Shown here one piece after another: positions 25,672-33,426 of a stretch of DNA of 64,000 bases. The position numbers were made by a program, and so were the translations under genes. Position 1 is the first letter of the stretch. Every line of letters starts with the position of its first letter. The notes under the pieces were generated by a model, which worked only from the letters and a program-made list of their open reading frames with translations, did not search any database and was not told the DNA's origin. This DNA comes from Nocardiopsis ansamitocini (GTDB lineage: Bacteria > Actinomycetota > Actinomycetes > Streptosporangiales > Streptosporangiaceae): assembly GCF_030268225.1 (NCBI RefSeq), contig NZ_BSQG01000001.1, positions 609,299 through 673,298 on the forward strand. The letters are read 5' to 3'.

Positions 25672-26190
25672 ATGCAGTTCAACACTTACGGTGGGGTCGG
25701 GGCGTTCCTCTCCGCGCAACTGCTCAACTCCACCGATCGCCGTGCCTCTGCGCTGAGTGTGATCCTGGCCGCCCACGGGATCAGCAACCCGGTGATCGAC
25801 GACGAACAGGCCGAACGGCTGGCCCTCTGGACCGAACGCCTGCGCCCGGTCTTCGGCGAGCAGGACCTCCAACACCAGATCACCGTGGTCAACGAACTAC
25901 TCGCCGATACCGCGACCGGGGTACGGGTCTCCACCCACGACGGCGGCACCACCCCGCACCTGCACTACGTGAGCCAGGAACTGGAGACCGTGCAGAGGGT
26001 CAGCGCAACCATGGCGGGCGCACTCGCGGTCGCTGTCTGCGGAGCGGGAGGCAACCGGCTCGGCTGCTGTGTCCGGGAAGGCTGCGAGCTGGTGTTCGTG
26101 GACACCTCACGCAATGGCCGGCGCCGTTTCTGCTCGGTGTCGTGTGCCAACCGGGTCAACGTGGCGGCGCACCGCGCGCGGCTGCGGTGA
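25672..26190 (+). CDS. CGNR zinc-finger (ABATE-domain) protein
   Basis: 172 aa. The N-terminal ABATE-like stress-response region (about 1-125) is followed by the C-terminal CGNR zinc finger: CCVREGCELVFVD, then RRRFCSVSCANRVNVAAHRAR, with the CxxxxC...CxxxC cysteines and the Cys-Ala-Asn-Arg variant of the name-giving motif. Such proteins are predicted transcription factors. The ATG has no Shine-Dalgarno and lies six bases after a TGTAAT -10, so a leaderless mRNA is likely. Divergent from the zinc-ribbon gene; convergent with tctA across a strong hairpin. Confidence 0.85.
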   Translation: MQFNTYGGVGAFLSAQLLNSTDRRASALSVILAAHGISNPVIDDEQAERLALWTERLRPVFGEQDLQHQITVVNELLADTATGVRVSTHDGGTTPHLHYVSQELETVQRVSATMAGALAVAVCGAGGNRLGCCVREGCELVFVDTSRNGRRRFCSVSCANRVNVAAHRARLR

Positions 26191-26226
26191 GCACCGCCCC
26201 GCGGCACGGCGGGACGGTGCGCCGAT

Positions 26227-26268
26227 GCTTCGGGCCCGCGTCCGCCGTGGCGGGCGCGGGCCCGAAGC
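26227..26268. terminator. Bidirectional terminator between the CGNR gene and tctA
   Basis: GCTTCGGGCCCGCG (26227-26240) pairs exactly with CGCGGGCCCGAAGC (26255-26268), and CCGCC/GGCGG extend the stem inward. AAAAA follows at 26276-26280, which reads as TTTTT before the hairpin on the minus strand. Confidence 0.7.
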
Positions 26269-26286
26269 CGACAGGAAAAACCCTTC

Positions 26287-27840
26287 CTAGCCGTTCACCT
26301 GCTCATCGGTGCGGATCGGTGCGGCCTGCACGGCACGCCTCCCCCGCCAGATCCTGATCCCCAGGGGAACCACGACCGACAGCACGACCAGGGTGTACAG
26401 GGCGATCGAGATGCCGCTGCCCACGAGGATCGAGGGGTCCCCGGAGGAGGCGGCAAGCGCCCGGCGCAGCTCGGTCTCCGCGATCGGCCCCAGCACGACA
26501 CCGATCAGTGCCGGCGCGACCGGCACCCCGAACTTGCGCATCGCGAAGCCCAATGCGCTGACCAGCAAAAGCAGCACCAGATGGAACACCGAGGCGTTGA
26601 TCGCGTAGACCGCGAGCACCGAGCACATCGTGATGCCCGCGTAGAGGTAGGGCTTGGGCAGGCGCAGGAGCTTCGCCCACAGCGGCGCGAAGGGCAGGTT
26701 GATGACGAGCAGCAGGACGGTGCCGATCATCAGGCTGGCCAGCAGCGTCCAGACCAGGTCGGCATTGCGCTCGAAGAGCACCGGCCCCGGCTGCATTCCG
26801 TACTGCTGGAACGCCGCGAGCATGATGGCCGCGGTCGCGGAGGTGGGCAGACCCAGTCCCAGAAGCGGGACCAGCGTTCCGGCCGCGCTGCTGTTGTTGG
26901 CGGATTCCGGACCGGCGACACCCTCGATCGCACCCGAGCCGAACTCGTCGACCCCCTTGCCCCGCGCTGCCCTGCGCTTGGCGAGGCGTCGCTCCAACCC
27001 CAGCGAAAGGAAGGTGGGGATCTCCGCGCCGCTTCCGGGGATCGGGCCGAAGGCCGATCCCATGGCGGTCCCGCGCAGCCACGGTTTCCAGGACCGGGCG
27101 AAGTCGCGCCTGCCCAGCCAGGGCGTACCGGAGCGGATCGCCGAGAGGTCCGGGCCGGAGCTGCGGCGCGAGGCGACGTAGAGGACCTCGCCCAGTGCGA
27201 GCAGCCCGACGGTGATGACGACGATGTCGATGCCGTCGAGCATGTTGGGGATGCCGAAGTCGAAGCGCTGTGCCCCGCTCTGGGAGTCGATTCCCACCAG
27301 GCCGATGGCCAGACCGATCAGCAGCGAGGAGATCCCGCGCAGCACCGAGTTGGATACGACCGCTGCGACGGCCACGAAGGAGAACACGGTGAGCGCGAAG
27401 TATTCGCCGGGTCCGAACTGCAGGGCCAGGCGCACCATCGCGGGAGCGAACATCGCCACCAGGAAGGTGGCGATGATGCCGCCCACGAACGAGCCGATGG
27501 CCGCGGTTCCCAATGCCTGCGGACCGCGTCCGTTGAGAGCCATCTTGTGGCCCTCATAGGTGGTGGCGATGGAGGACGCCTGACCCGGCGTGTTGAGCAG
27601 GATGGAGGTGGTCGATCCACCGAACATCCCGCCGTAGTAGACACCCGCGAACAGAATGAACGCGCTGGTGGGGTCCATCCGGAAGGTGACGGGCAGCAGC
27701 AGCGCGACAGCCATTGCCGAGCCCATTCCGGGCAGGACGCCCACGGCGGTACCCAGCAGGACGCCCAGCAGCGCCCACATGAGGTTCTCGAAGGTCAGCG
27801 CACCGGCGAACCCGTCGAGAAGCAGCGACAGGGATTCCAT
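26287..27840 (-). CDS. tctA: Tripartite tricarboxylate transporter, large membrane subunit TctA
   Basis: 517 aa, usual length for TctA, with about a dozen hydrophobic helices. Family motifs: [20 protein letters not shown] near the start, [20 protein letters not shown] (the conserved [10 protein letters not shown]) and the mirrored second-half motif [20 protein letters not shown]. Uses the ion gradient to move citrate or related carboxylates delivered by TctC. The ATG follows the tctB stop without a gap. Last gene of tctCBA. Confidence 0.93.
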   Translation of the reverse strand: MESLSLLLDGFAGALTFENLMWALLGVLLGTAVGVLPGMGSAMAVALLLPVTFRMDPTSAFILFAGVYYGGMFGGSTTSILLNTPGQASSIATTYEGHKMALNGRGPQALGTAAIGSFVGGIIATFLVAMFAPAMVRLALQFGPGEYFALTVFSFVAVAAVVSNSVLRGISSLLIGLAIGLVGIDSQSGAQRFDFGIPNMLDGIDIVVITVGLLALGEVLYVASRRSSGPDLSAIRSGTPWLGRRDFARSWKPWLRGTAMGSAFGPIPGSGAEIPTFLSLGLERRLAKRRAARGKGVDEFGSGAIEGVAGPESANNSSAAGTLVPLLGLGLPTSATAAIMLAAFQQYGMQPGPVLFERNADLVWTLLASLMIGTVLLLVINLPFAPLWAKLLRLPKPYLYAGITMCSVLAVYAINASVFHLVLLLLVSALGFAMRKFGVPVAPALIGVVLGPIAETELRRALAASSGDPSILVGSGISIALYTLVVLSVVVPLGIRIWRGRRAVQAAPIRTDEQVNG

Positions 27841-28524
27841 CTAGAAGATCAACTCCACGAGTCCACCGGGCAGGGTCAGCCCGAGCCCCATCGAGAAGCC
27901 CACCTGGATCGCGCTGGCCATGGCCAGGGCGACGATCGCGTCGCGCAGGTAGTGGCGAGCTCCGAAGGCGTAGGCGACACCCCAGAACAGCATGCTCCCG
28001 GCCAGGATCCAGCCGAGGAAGTCCAGCAGCGCGATGTGCGCGGCCAGGGTGAGGGCGATGATGAGCACCGGCGACCACTCGGTGGCCGGGATTTTGGCGG
28101 ACACGCCGGGACGCCCCTCCGCCAGGGCCTGCTTCTCGCGCCGGGCCGTGCGCACGTTGACGACGCCCATACCGACGGCGACCGCCACCAGCAGTCCGCC
28201 GATCACTCCGGGGAAGAACCCGGGACCGGGCGGGGTGGGGTCGGGGGCGGTGATGGTGGCCGCACCCCACAGGGCCACCAGGCCGAAAGCCAGAACGACC
28301 GCGGGGAAGACCCACGCGCCCGGACCGGTCCAGGGGGTGGTTTCGGGATCCGGCGCGGCAGCGGGCAGGACTGCCTCTTCCACCGGGGCGTCGGCGACTG
28401 CTCCGGACGCATCCTGTCCGGGCGCGGTCCCGGTGGCGACGGTGCCCTGCGCCTGGGAGTCCGGCTCCCGTTCGGGAGCGTCGTCGCCCACGAGCCAGGT
28501 GTTCAGCGGTTCTCGGGTGCTCAT
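27841..28524 (-). CDS. tctB: Tripartite tricarboxylate transporter, small membrane subunit TctB
   Basis: 227 aa, longer than the roughly 150-residue norm because of a cytoplasmic Asp/Glu/Ala/Pro-rich N-terminus (about 65 residues). Four hydrophobic segments follow, the first around WVFPAVVLAFGLVALWGAA and the conserved PGPGFFPGVIGGLLVAVAV region. TctB is poorly conserved across the family, so identification rests on helix pattern, PGFFP motif and its place between tctC and tctA. Two bases separate it from the tctC stop. Confidence 0.85.
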   Translation of the reverse strand: MSTREPLNTWLVGDDAPEREPDSQAQGTVATGTAPGQDASGAVADAPVEEAVLPAAAPDPETTPWTGPGAWVFPAVVLAFGLVALWGAATITAPDPTPPGPGFFPGVIGGLLVAVAVGMGVVNVRTARREKQALAEGRPGVSAKIPATEWSPVLIIALTLAAHIALLDFLGWILAGSMLFWGVAYAFGARHYLRDAIVALAMASAIQVGFSMGLGLTLPGGLVELIF

Positions 28525-28526
28525 CT

Positions 28527-29522
28527 TTAGAACCCCAGCTCCTTAACGATCTCGCGGGTCAGGACGATCTCCTCGTCGAGGAAACTCTCGAACTCCGCAC
28601 GCGGCTGGTAGGTGTCGGTCCAGCGGTTGCGCTCCAGGGTGTCGGCCCAGGAGGGCGACTCCACGATCTCGGCGACCAGGGCGCTCAGCTCGTCGATCTC
28701 CTCCTCGGCGAGGCCGGGCGGGGCGATGACGCCGCGCCAGTTGGCGAGCTCCACGTCGTAGCCCTGCTCCGTGAGAGTGGGGATGTCCTCGAAGCCCTCG
28801 ATGCGCTCGGGGGCAGAGACGCCGAGCGCACGGATGGGCCCGCCGTCGAGCTGGTCCCGGAAGTCGCCCAGGGTGCCGAAACCGGCCTGGGAGGTGTTGG
28901 AGAGCAGCGAGGTCAGGACCTCACCGCCGCCCGAGTAGGGGAGGTAGTTCATGGACCCCGGATCGACGCCCGCCTCGGCTGCGGTGAGGCCGGCGAAGAT
29001 CTGGTCGACGCCGCCCATCGACCCCCCGGCGACCGGGAGGGTTTCCTCCTGCTCGCGCCACGCCTGGACGAAGTCGTCCACCGTCTCGTAGGGGGAATCG
29101 GCCGGCACGACCACGACTCCGTACTCGGAGGCGAGCTGGGCGATGGGGGTGACGTCGTCCATGGTGGCGGTGGAGTTGGTGGTCTCAACCGCGCCGACCA
29201 TGCCCAGGCCGGTCATCGTGAGGACGTTGGCCTGGCCCTCGCGGTTGGCGGTCTGACGCAGCCCGATCGTGCCACCGGCGCCGGCGACGTTCGTGACCTG
29301 CACGTTGTAGCGCAGCTCCTCGTCACGGAGGCCGTTTTGCAGCTCGCGGGCGAGCATGTCCCAGCCCCCGCCGGGCGCGGCGGGCGCGACCAGGATGACC
29401 TTGGCACCGGCGCCGGTTCCCGACGCGGCGCTCTCGCGCACGTCCACCACTGCGGTCGCCAGGAGTACGACGGCGACCGCTCCGCCCACCGCACCCAGCA
29501 AGCGACCGTTCGGCCCTGCCAT
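28527..29522 (-). CDS. tctC: Tripartite tricarboxylate transporter substrate-binding protein TctC
   Basis: 331 aa from an ATG at 29522 with GAAGGGAAGAG upstream (an alternative ATG at 29540 adds six residues). The N-terminus is a hydrophobic helix without lipobox Cys, so it is either a cleaved Sec signal or a membrane anchor. The mature domain has the TctC/Bug family marks: VAPAAPGGGWDMLARELQ, NVAGAGGTIGLRQ, DDVTPIAQLASEYGVVVV and GEVLTSLLSN. It captures a carboxylate outside the membrane for TctBA. First gene of the operon, divergent from a CitA/CitB-like two-component system that probably controls it. A CACATTGTG palindrome (29633-29641) in the gap is a possible regulator site. Confidence 0.9.
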   Translation of the reverse strand: MAGPNGRLLGAVGGAVAVVLLATAVVDVRESAASGTGAGAKVILVAPAAPGGGWDMLARELQNGLRDEELRYNVQVTNVAGAGGTIGLRQTANREGQANVLTMTGLGMVGAVETTNSTATMDDVTPIAQLASEYGVVVVPADSPYETVDDFVQAWREQEETLPVAGGSMGGVDQIFAGLTAAEAGVDPGSMNYLPYSGGGEVLTSLLSNTSQAGFGTLGDFRDQLDGGPIRALGVSAPERIEGFEDIPTLTEQGYDVELANWRGVIAPPGLAEEEIDELSALVAEIVESPSWADTLERNRWTDTYQPRAEFESFLDEEIVLTREIVKELGF

Positions 29523-29776
29523 ACGCGCTCTTCCCTTCATGCCGTCCTACGGCTGTACAGAGGAGGAATCAGGGCACGAGAAACCGGGAGGAAAAGAGAT
29601 GTTCACCCCGTTTTTTCACGTGCGTCCTGGATCACATTGTGCGGGCGGTCACACGGTGGTCCGAGACTTGTGGGCACTGTCGCCATACTGGTCATATTGG
29701 TCGCAGCCGCAGACCGATCGGTATGCGACAGTGGACTCCGCTCAGCACGCCTCTCCAAAGCCGAAGGTCACCCGCC

Positions 29777-31450
29777 GTGTCCGCCCCACGCAACCGCAGC
29801 CGGTTGTCACTCACCGGCTACCTGTTCTTCTCGCACCTGCTCCTGCTCGCCCTCGCGCTGGGGGCGACCGGCCTTTTGTGGTTCACGTTCCTGGATCGTG
29901 AGATCGACGAGCTCTACACCGAGCGCGTGCTCGGGATCGCCCGGATGACGGCGACCCTGCCCGAGATCCGGACGGCCTTCGACTCCGAGGACCCGGCCCG
30001 GGTGATCGCGCCGATCGCCGCCGGCCTGACCAGATCGGCCGAGGCACAGTACATCGTGGTCGCCGACCTCGACGGCACCCGTTACTCCCACGTGGACCCC
30101 TCGCTGATCGGGCAGAAGGTGTCCACTCCGCCAGGCTCGGTATTGGACGGCCAGGAGTGGACCGGCACGGAGGTCGGCACCCAAGGGCGCACCACCCGGG
30201 CCAAGGTGCCGGTGCGCGACGCAGCGGGGCCGGTGGTGGGATATGTGTCGGTGGGCATTCTGGAGTCCGACATCGACGAGGTCAGCGCCGGCGTGGTCCC
30301 GGCCATCGCCTCGACGGTCGCGGCGGCGCTGGCCCTTGGGGCGATCGGGGCGTTCCTCATCTCCCGGCGGGTCCGGGCCAAGACGCACGGACTGGAGCCC
30401 AGTGAGATCACCGCCTTGCTGGAAGGCCGCGAGGCACTCCTGTACGCGGTGCGCGAGGGCGTCCTGGGCCTGGACGCCGCCAACCGGTTGACCCTGGTCA
30501 ACACACCGGCGCGCGCGATGCTGGGCCTGGACACCGACTGCGAGGGCCGCTCCCTGGCAGAACTCGGGCTCAGCGGCCGGATCCACGACGTCCTGTCCGG
30601 GGCCGACCCCGGTGCCGACGGCATCGTGCTCGCGGGTTCGCGGGTCCTGGTGTGCAACAGGATGCCTGTGCGCGTGGGCGGCCAGGACGGCGGCGCGGTG
30701 GTGACCCTGCGCGACCGCACCGAGCTGGAACGCCTGACCGGCGAACTGGACGGTGCCCGCACCCTCACCCGGGGGCTGCGTGCCCAGAGCCACGAGTTCG
30801 CCAACCGCATCCACACCGTCGCCGGCATGCTGGAGTTGGGCGCCAACGAGGAGGCACGCTCCTTCCTCGCCGAACTCTCGGCGGCCCACGCCGAGGTCAG
30901 CGCTGAGGTCACCGAACGGGTCGGTGACACCGCACTGGCCGCGCTGGTACTGGCCAAGTCCGCCCAGGCCACCGAACGCGGAGCACGGCTGCGGTTGTCA
31001 CCCCTGACCGCGGTACCGGGGCCATTGGCGCACTCCCTGCGCGCCGACCTGCTGTTGGTGGTGGGCAACCTGGTGGACAACGCACTGGACTCGGTGACCG
31101 CCGACGATCCCGACGGCTGGGTCGAACTACTGGTCCTGGCCCACCGACGCTCAGCGGACGGGGCACCGCGCGACCTGGTGGAGGTCCGGGTGCTGGACTC
31201 GGGCCCTGGGGTGGATCCGGCCCTGGCCGAGGAGATCTTCTCCCTCGGGTTCACCACGAAGGTCGCCCAGGACGGCGGCGCACGCGGCCTGGGCCTGGCC
31301 CTGGTGCACCAGGCATGCGCCGGCCGCGGGGGCGAGGTCACCGTGGACGCCCCCGGGGATGCGGGCGGGTCCGCTTTCACCGCCTATCTGCCGTTGGCCG
31401 ACGGCGAGGCCCTTGACCACAACGAGGACGCGGAGACGGGGCGACGGTGA
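29777..31450 (+). CDS. Sensor histidine kinase, CitA/DcuS type
   Basis: 557 aa from a GTG at 29777 with GAAGG upstream. Transmembrane helix 1 (about 18-40), an extracytoplasmic PAS-like sensor (about 45-175, with IVVADLDGTRYSHVDPSLIG and PVVGYVSVGI, typical of carboxylate-sensing Cache/PDC domains), transmembrane helix 2 (about 180-202), a cytoplasmic PAS domain (GREALLYAVREGVLGLDAAN), the phospho-acceptor His in RAQSHEFANRIHTVAGML, and an ATPase domain with NLVDNALDSV (N box), VLDSGPGVDP and ARGLGLALVHQ. It probably senses citrate or a related acid and signals to the next gene product; the neighbouring tctCBA supports this. Confidence 0.92.
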   Translation: MSAPRNRSRLSLTGYLFFSHLLLLALALGATGLLWFTFLDREIDELYTERVLGIARMTATLPEIRTAFDSEDPARVIAPIAAGLTRSAEAQYIVVADLDGTRYSHVDPSLIGQKVSTPPGSVLDGQEWTGTEVGTQGRTTRAKVPVRDAAGPVVGYVSVGILESDIDEVSAGVVPAIASTVAAALALGAIGAFLISRRVRAKTHGLEPSEITALLEGREALLYAVREGVLGLDAANRLTLVNTPARAMLGLDTDCEGRSLAELGLSGRIHDVLSGADPGADGIVLAGSRVLVCNRMPVRVGGQDGGAVVTLRDRTELERLTGELDGARTLTRGLRAQSHEFANRIHTVAGMLELGANEEARSFLAELSAAHAEVSAEVTERVGDTALAALVLAKSAQATERGARLRLSPLTAVPGPLAHSLRADLLLVVGNLVDNALDSVTADDPDGWVELLVLAHRRSADGAPRDLVEVRVLDSGPGVDPALAEEIFSLGFTTKVAQDGGARGLGLALVHQACAGRGGEVTVDAPGDAGGSAFTAYLPLADGEALDHNEDAETGRR

Positions 31451-32133
31451 TCAAAGTACTGATCGTGGACGACGACGTGCGGGTGGCGCACAATCACCGC
31501 GACCTGGTGGATTCCCTGGAGGGGTTCACCGTGGTGGAGATTGCGCACTCGGCTGCCGCGGCACTGTCGGCGGTGCAGCGCAAGCGTCCCGACCTGGTCC
31601 TGCTGGACCTGTACCTGCCAGACGGGTCGGGGATGTCGGTGTTGCGCACGCTGCGCGCTCCCGCTGTCCCTGCCGATGCCCACCCGGTAGATGTGCTGGT
31701 GGTCACCGCGGTACGCGACATGGAGCAGGTGCGCGCGGCACTGCATGGCGGGGCGGTGCACTACCTGCTCAAGCCCTTCTCGATGGCGGCGCTGCGCGAC
31801 CAGCTCGAACGCTACTCCACCGCCCGGCGCCGGCTGAGCCGCAGCGAGGAGGCCACCCAGAGCGAGGTCGACCGGCTGTTCGGGCTGCTTCGCCCGGCGC
31901 CCCCGCAGGCGCTACCCAAGGGGTTGACCCCGGCCACCGCCGAACTGGTGGGCGGCGCGTTGCGCGAGGCGGGCACCGACCTGTCGGCCGCCGAGGTCGC
32001 CGAGCGGACAGGCGTCGCCCGGGTGACGGCTCGTCGCTACCTGGAACACCTGTGTGCCGATGGCAGAGCCGAACTGCGGATGCGCTACGGCTCCACCGGG
32101 CGTCCGGAGCACCGTTACCGCTGGGTGCGCTGA
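31447..32133 (+). CDS. Response regulator, CitB/DcuR type
   Basis: 228 aa from a GTG overlapping the kinase stop (GTGA). The receiver domain has the acidic pocket IVDDDVRV, the phospho-Asp in LVLLDLYLPDG (about residue 55), Thr in VVTAVRD and Lys in YLLKPF. The C-terminal domain is a winged HTH of the CitB kind (TDLSAAEVAERTGVARVTARRYLEHL). Likely activates tctCBA across the divergent intergenic region when its kinase senses carboxylate. Confidence 0.92.
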   Translation: MIKVLIVDDDVRVAHNHRDLVDSLEGFTVVEIAHSAAAALSAVQRKRPDLVLLDLYLPDGSGMSVLRTLRAPAVPADAHPVDVLVVTAVRDMEQVRAALHGGAVHYLLKPFSMAALRDQLERYSTARRRLSRSEEATQSEVDRLFGLLRPAPPQALPKGLTPATAELVGGALREAGTDLSAAEVAERTGVARVTARRYLEHLCADGRAELRMRYGSTGRPEHRYRWVR

Positions 32134-32179
32134 GCAGGCAGCGGAACCGCTGCCGGAGAAGCCCACTATTGTCGCAACG

Positions 32180-32479
32180 GTGAGCGTTTTCATCGACCCG
32201 CCCGCGTGGCCCGGTCCACGCGGGCTGCTGTGGTCCCACCTGATCAGCGACGCCTCCTACGCAGAACTGCACGCCTTCGCCAGGGCGCTGGGGGTTTCCG
32301 AGCGGGCGTTCGAGCGGGACCACTACGACGTACCCGAGACCCTGTACTCCCGCGCCCTGCACCTGGGCGCAGCACCGGTGCCGGCCCGCACGATCGTGGC
32401 CCGGCTGCACGCGGCCGGGCTGCGTCGGCGCAAGAACGCCCAGCCCCGAGTCGCGATCCCCGGCCCGGACGGGAACTGA
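32180..32479 (+). CDS. DUF4031 protein
   Basis: 99 aa from a GTG at 32180. The start VSVFIDPPAWPGPRGLLWSH and the following LISDASYAELHAFARALGV are characteristic of the small DUF4031 family, widespread in actinobacteria; the remaining DHYDVPETLYSRAL block and the basic LHAAGLRRRKN end also fit. Function unknown. No Shine-Dalgarno is visible, but TATTGT (32167-32172) ends seven bases before the start, so a leaderless mRNA is possible even though the gene follows the response regulator by only 46 bases. Convergent with the HD-domain gene. Confidence 0.85.
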   Translation: MSVFIDPPAWPGPRGLLWSHLISDASYAELHAFARALGVSERAFERDHYDVPETLYSRALHLGAAPVPARTIVARLHAAGLRRRKNAQPRVAIPGPDGN

Positions 32480-32501
32480 TCCACCCCGCACGCCGGCCTG
32501 T

Positions 32502-33185
32502 TCAGTCGCGGGGCGAACCCGCTGCGGTGGGCTCTTGGGCGGTCGGGGCCGGCCCGTCCCCGATCAGCCAGGCGATTTCGGCGGAGACGTTGGCCTGGGC
32601 CCGCTCCTCCCAGCGGTCCAGCGCGAGGGGGGTGTGGTAGAGGCGGGGCGACGCCAGGAGTGCACCCAGGACCCTGGCCCGCCCGGACCGGAAATCGCTG
32701 TCGGCCACGTGTGCGTACTCTTCCCGTACAGCAGCGGCATACTCGGCGTATTCGGCGGGCTCGGCCGCCAGGATCGCAAGATCGGCATCGCACAGGACCT
32801 CGGCGTCGAGGTCGCCGGGGTCGGGGGCGTGGCCGGCGGTGACGCGGACCAACCGGGCCACCTCTCCAGCGCGTTCGGCGGTGAGGCCGCAGGTGGGGAG
32901 AAGGAGCTCGGCCAACCGGGCGCTGGCCTCCTCGTCCTTTCCGGGTTCGCCCTGGTAGACCGCATCGTGGAACCAGGCAGCGTAACGCACGGAGGCGGTG
33001 TCGTGCGCTTCCTCGGCCAACTCGTCGACGGCGGCCAGGACCGCGCACAGATGATCAAGGGTGTGATAGCTGCGATGGGGTTCGGCCCAGCGGGCGAGCA
33101 GTTCCGCGCCCACCGCGGCCGCCTCGCTGCCCGTTCCGGCGAGGGCACTCCAAGCGTCGGACAGGTCCGGCCAGTGTGGCGACAT
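32502..33185 (-). CDS. HD-domain metal-dependent phosphohydrolase-like protein
   Basis: 227 aa. The metal site is complete: His in HRSYHTLDHL, the His-Asp pair in YAAWFHDAVYQG and Asp in LCDADLAILA, in the order expected for the small HD superfamily proteins annotated as predicted metal-dependent phosphohydrolases. All-helical, cytoplasmic, no extra regulatory domain. The substrate may be a nucleotide or signalling nucleotide, but nothing local indicates which. Single gene, between the convergent DUF4031 gene and a very strong hairpin that ends manB. Confidence 0.85.
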   Translation of the reverse strand: MSPHWPDLSDAWSALAGTGSEAAAVGAELLARWAEPHRSYHTLDHLCAVLAAVDELAEEAHDTASVRYAAWFHDAVYQGEPGKDEEASARLAELLLPTCGLTAERAGEVARLVRVTAGHAPDPGDLDAEVLCDADLAILAAEPAEYAEYAAAVREEYAHVADSDFRSGRARVLGALLASPRLYHTPLALDRWEERAQANVSAEIAWLIGDGPAPTAQEPTAAGSPRD

Positions 33186-33332
33186 CTTCGATGTTCCTCC
33201 CTCTCCCCGTCAATAGTGCCTGCTCTGGGCGCTCCGCGTTGAGAAACCCCCGACCTCGCCAGCTCCTACCCGCAGGGCAGACGGTTTGTCCTTCCCGGAA
33301 GGGAACCGACCGTGGAAACATCGTTGCGAAAC

Positions 33333-33371
33333 GCGAGTGGCGCGCGACCGGTACGGTCGCGCGCCACTCGC
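33333..33371. terminator. Strong hairpin after the beta-mannosidase gene
   Basis: GCGAGTGGCGCGCGACCG (33333-33350) pairs perfectly with the inverse at 33354-33371 around a GTA loop, an 18-bp stem. It lies about 55 bases after the manB stop and should end that transcript. No T-run. Confidence 0.75.
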
Positions 33372-33426
33372 CTGCGGCCCCGGAGAGCCCGCTATTTCCC
33401 TCCGGGACCCGTCATGGGACCCCCTG

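Noticed and set aside
26581-28530. Long + strand frame opposite tctA and tctB
   Set aside because: Composition is His/Gln/Arg/Gly-rich shadow sequence; the minus strand encodes clear transporter subunits.
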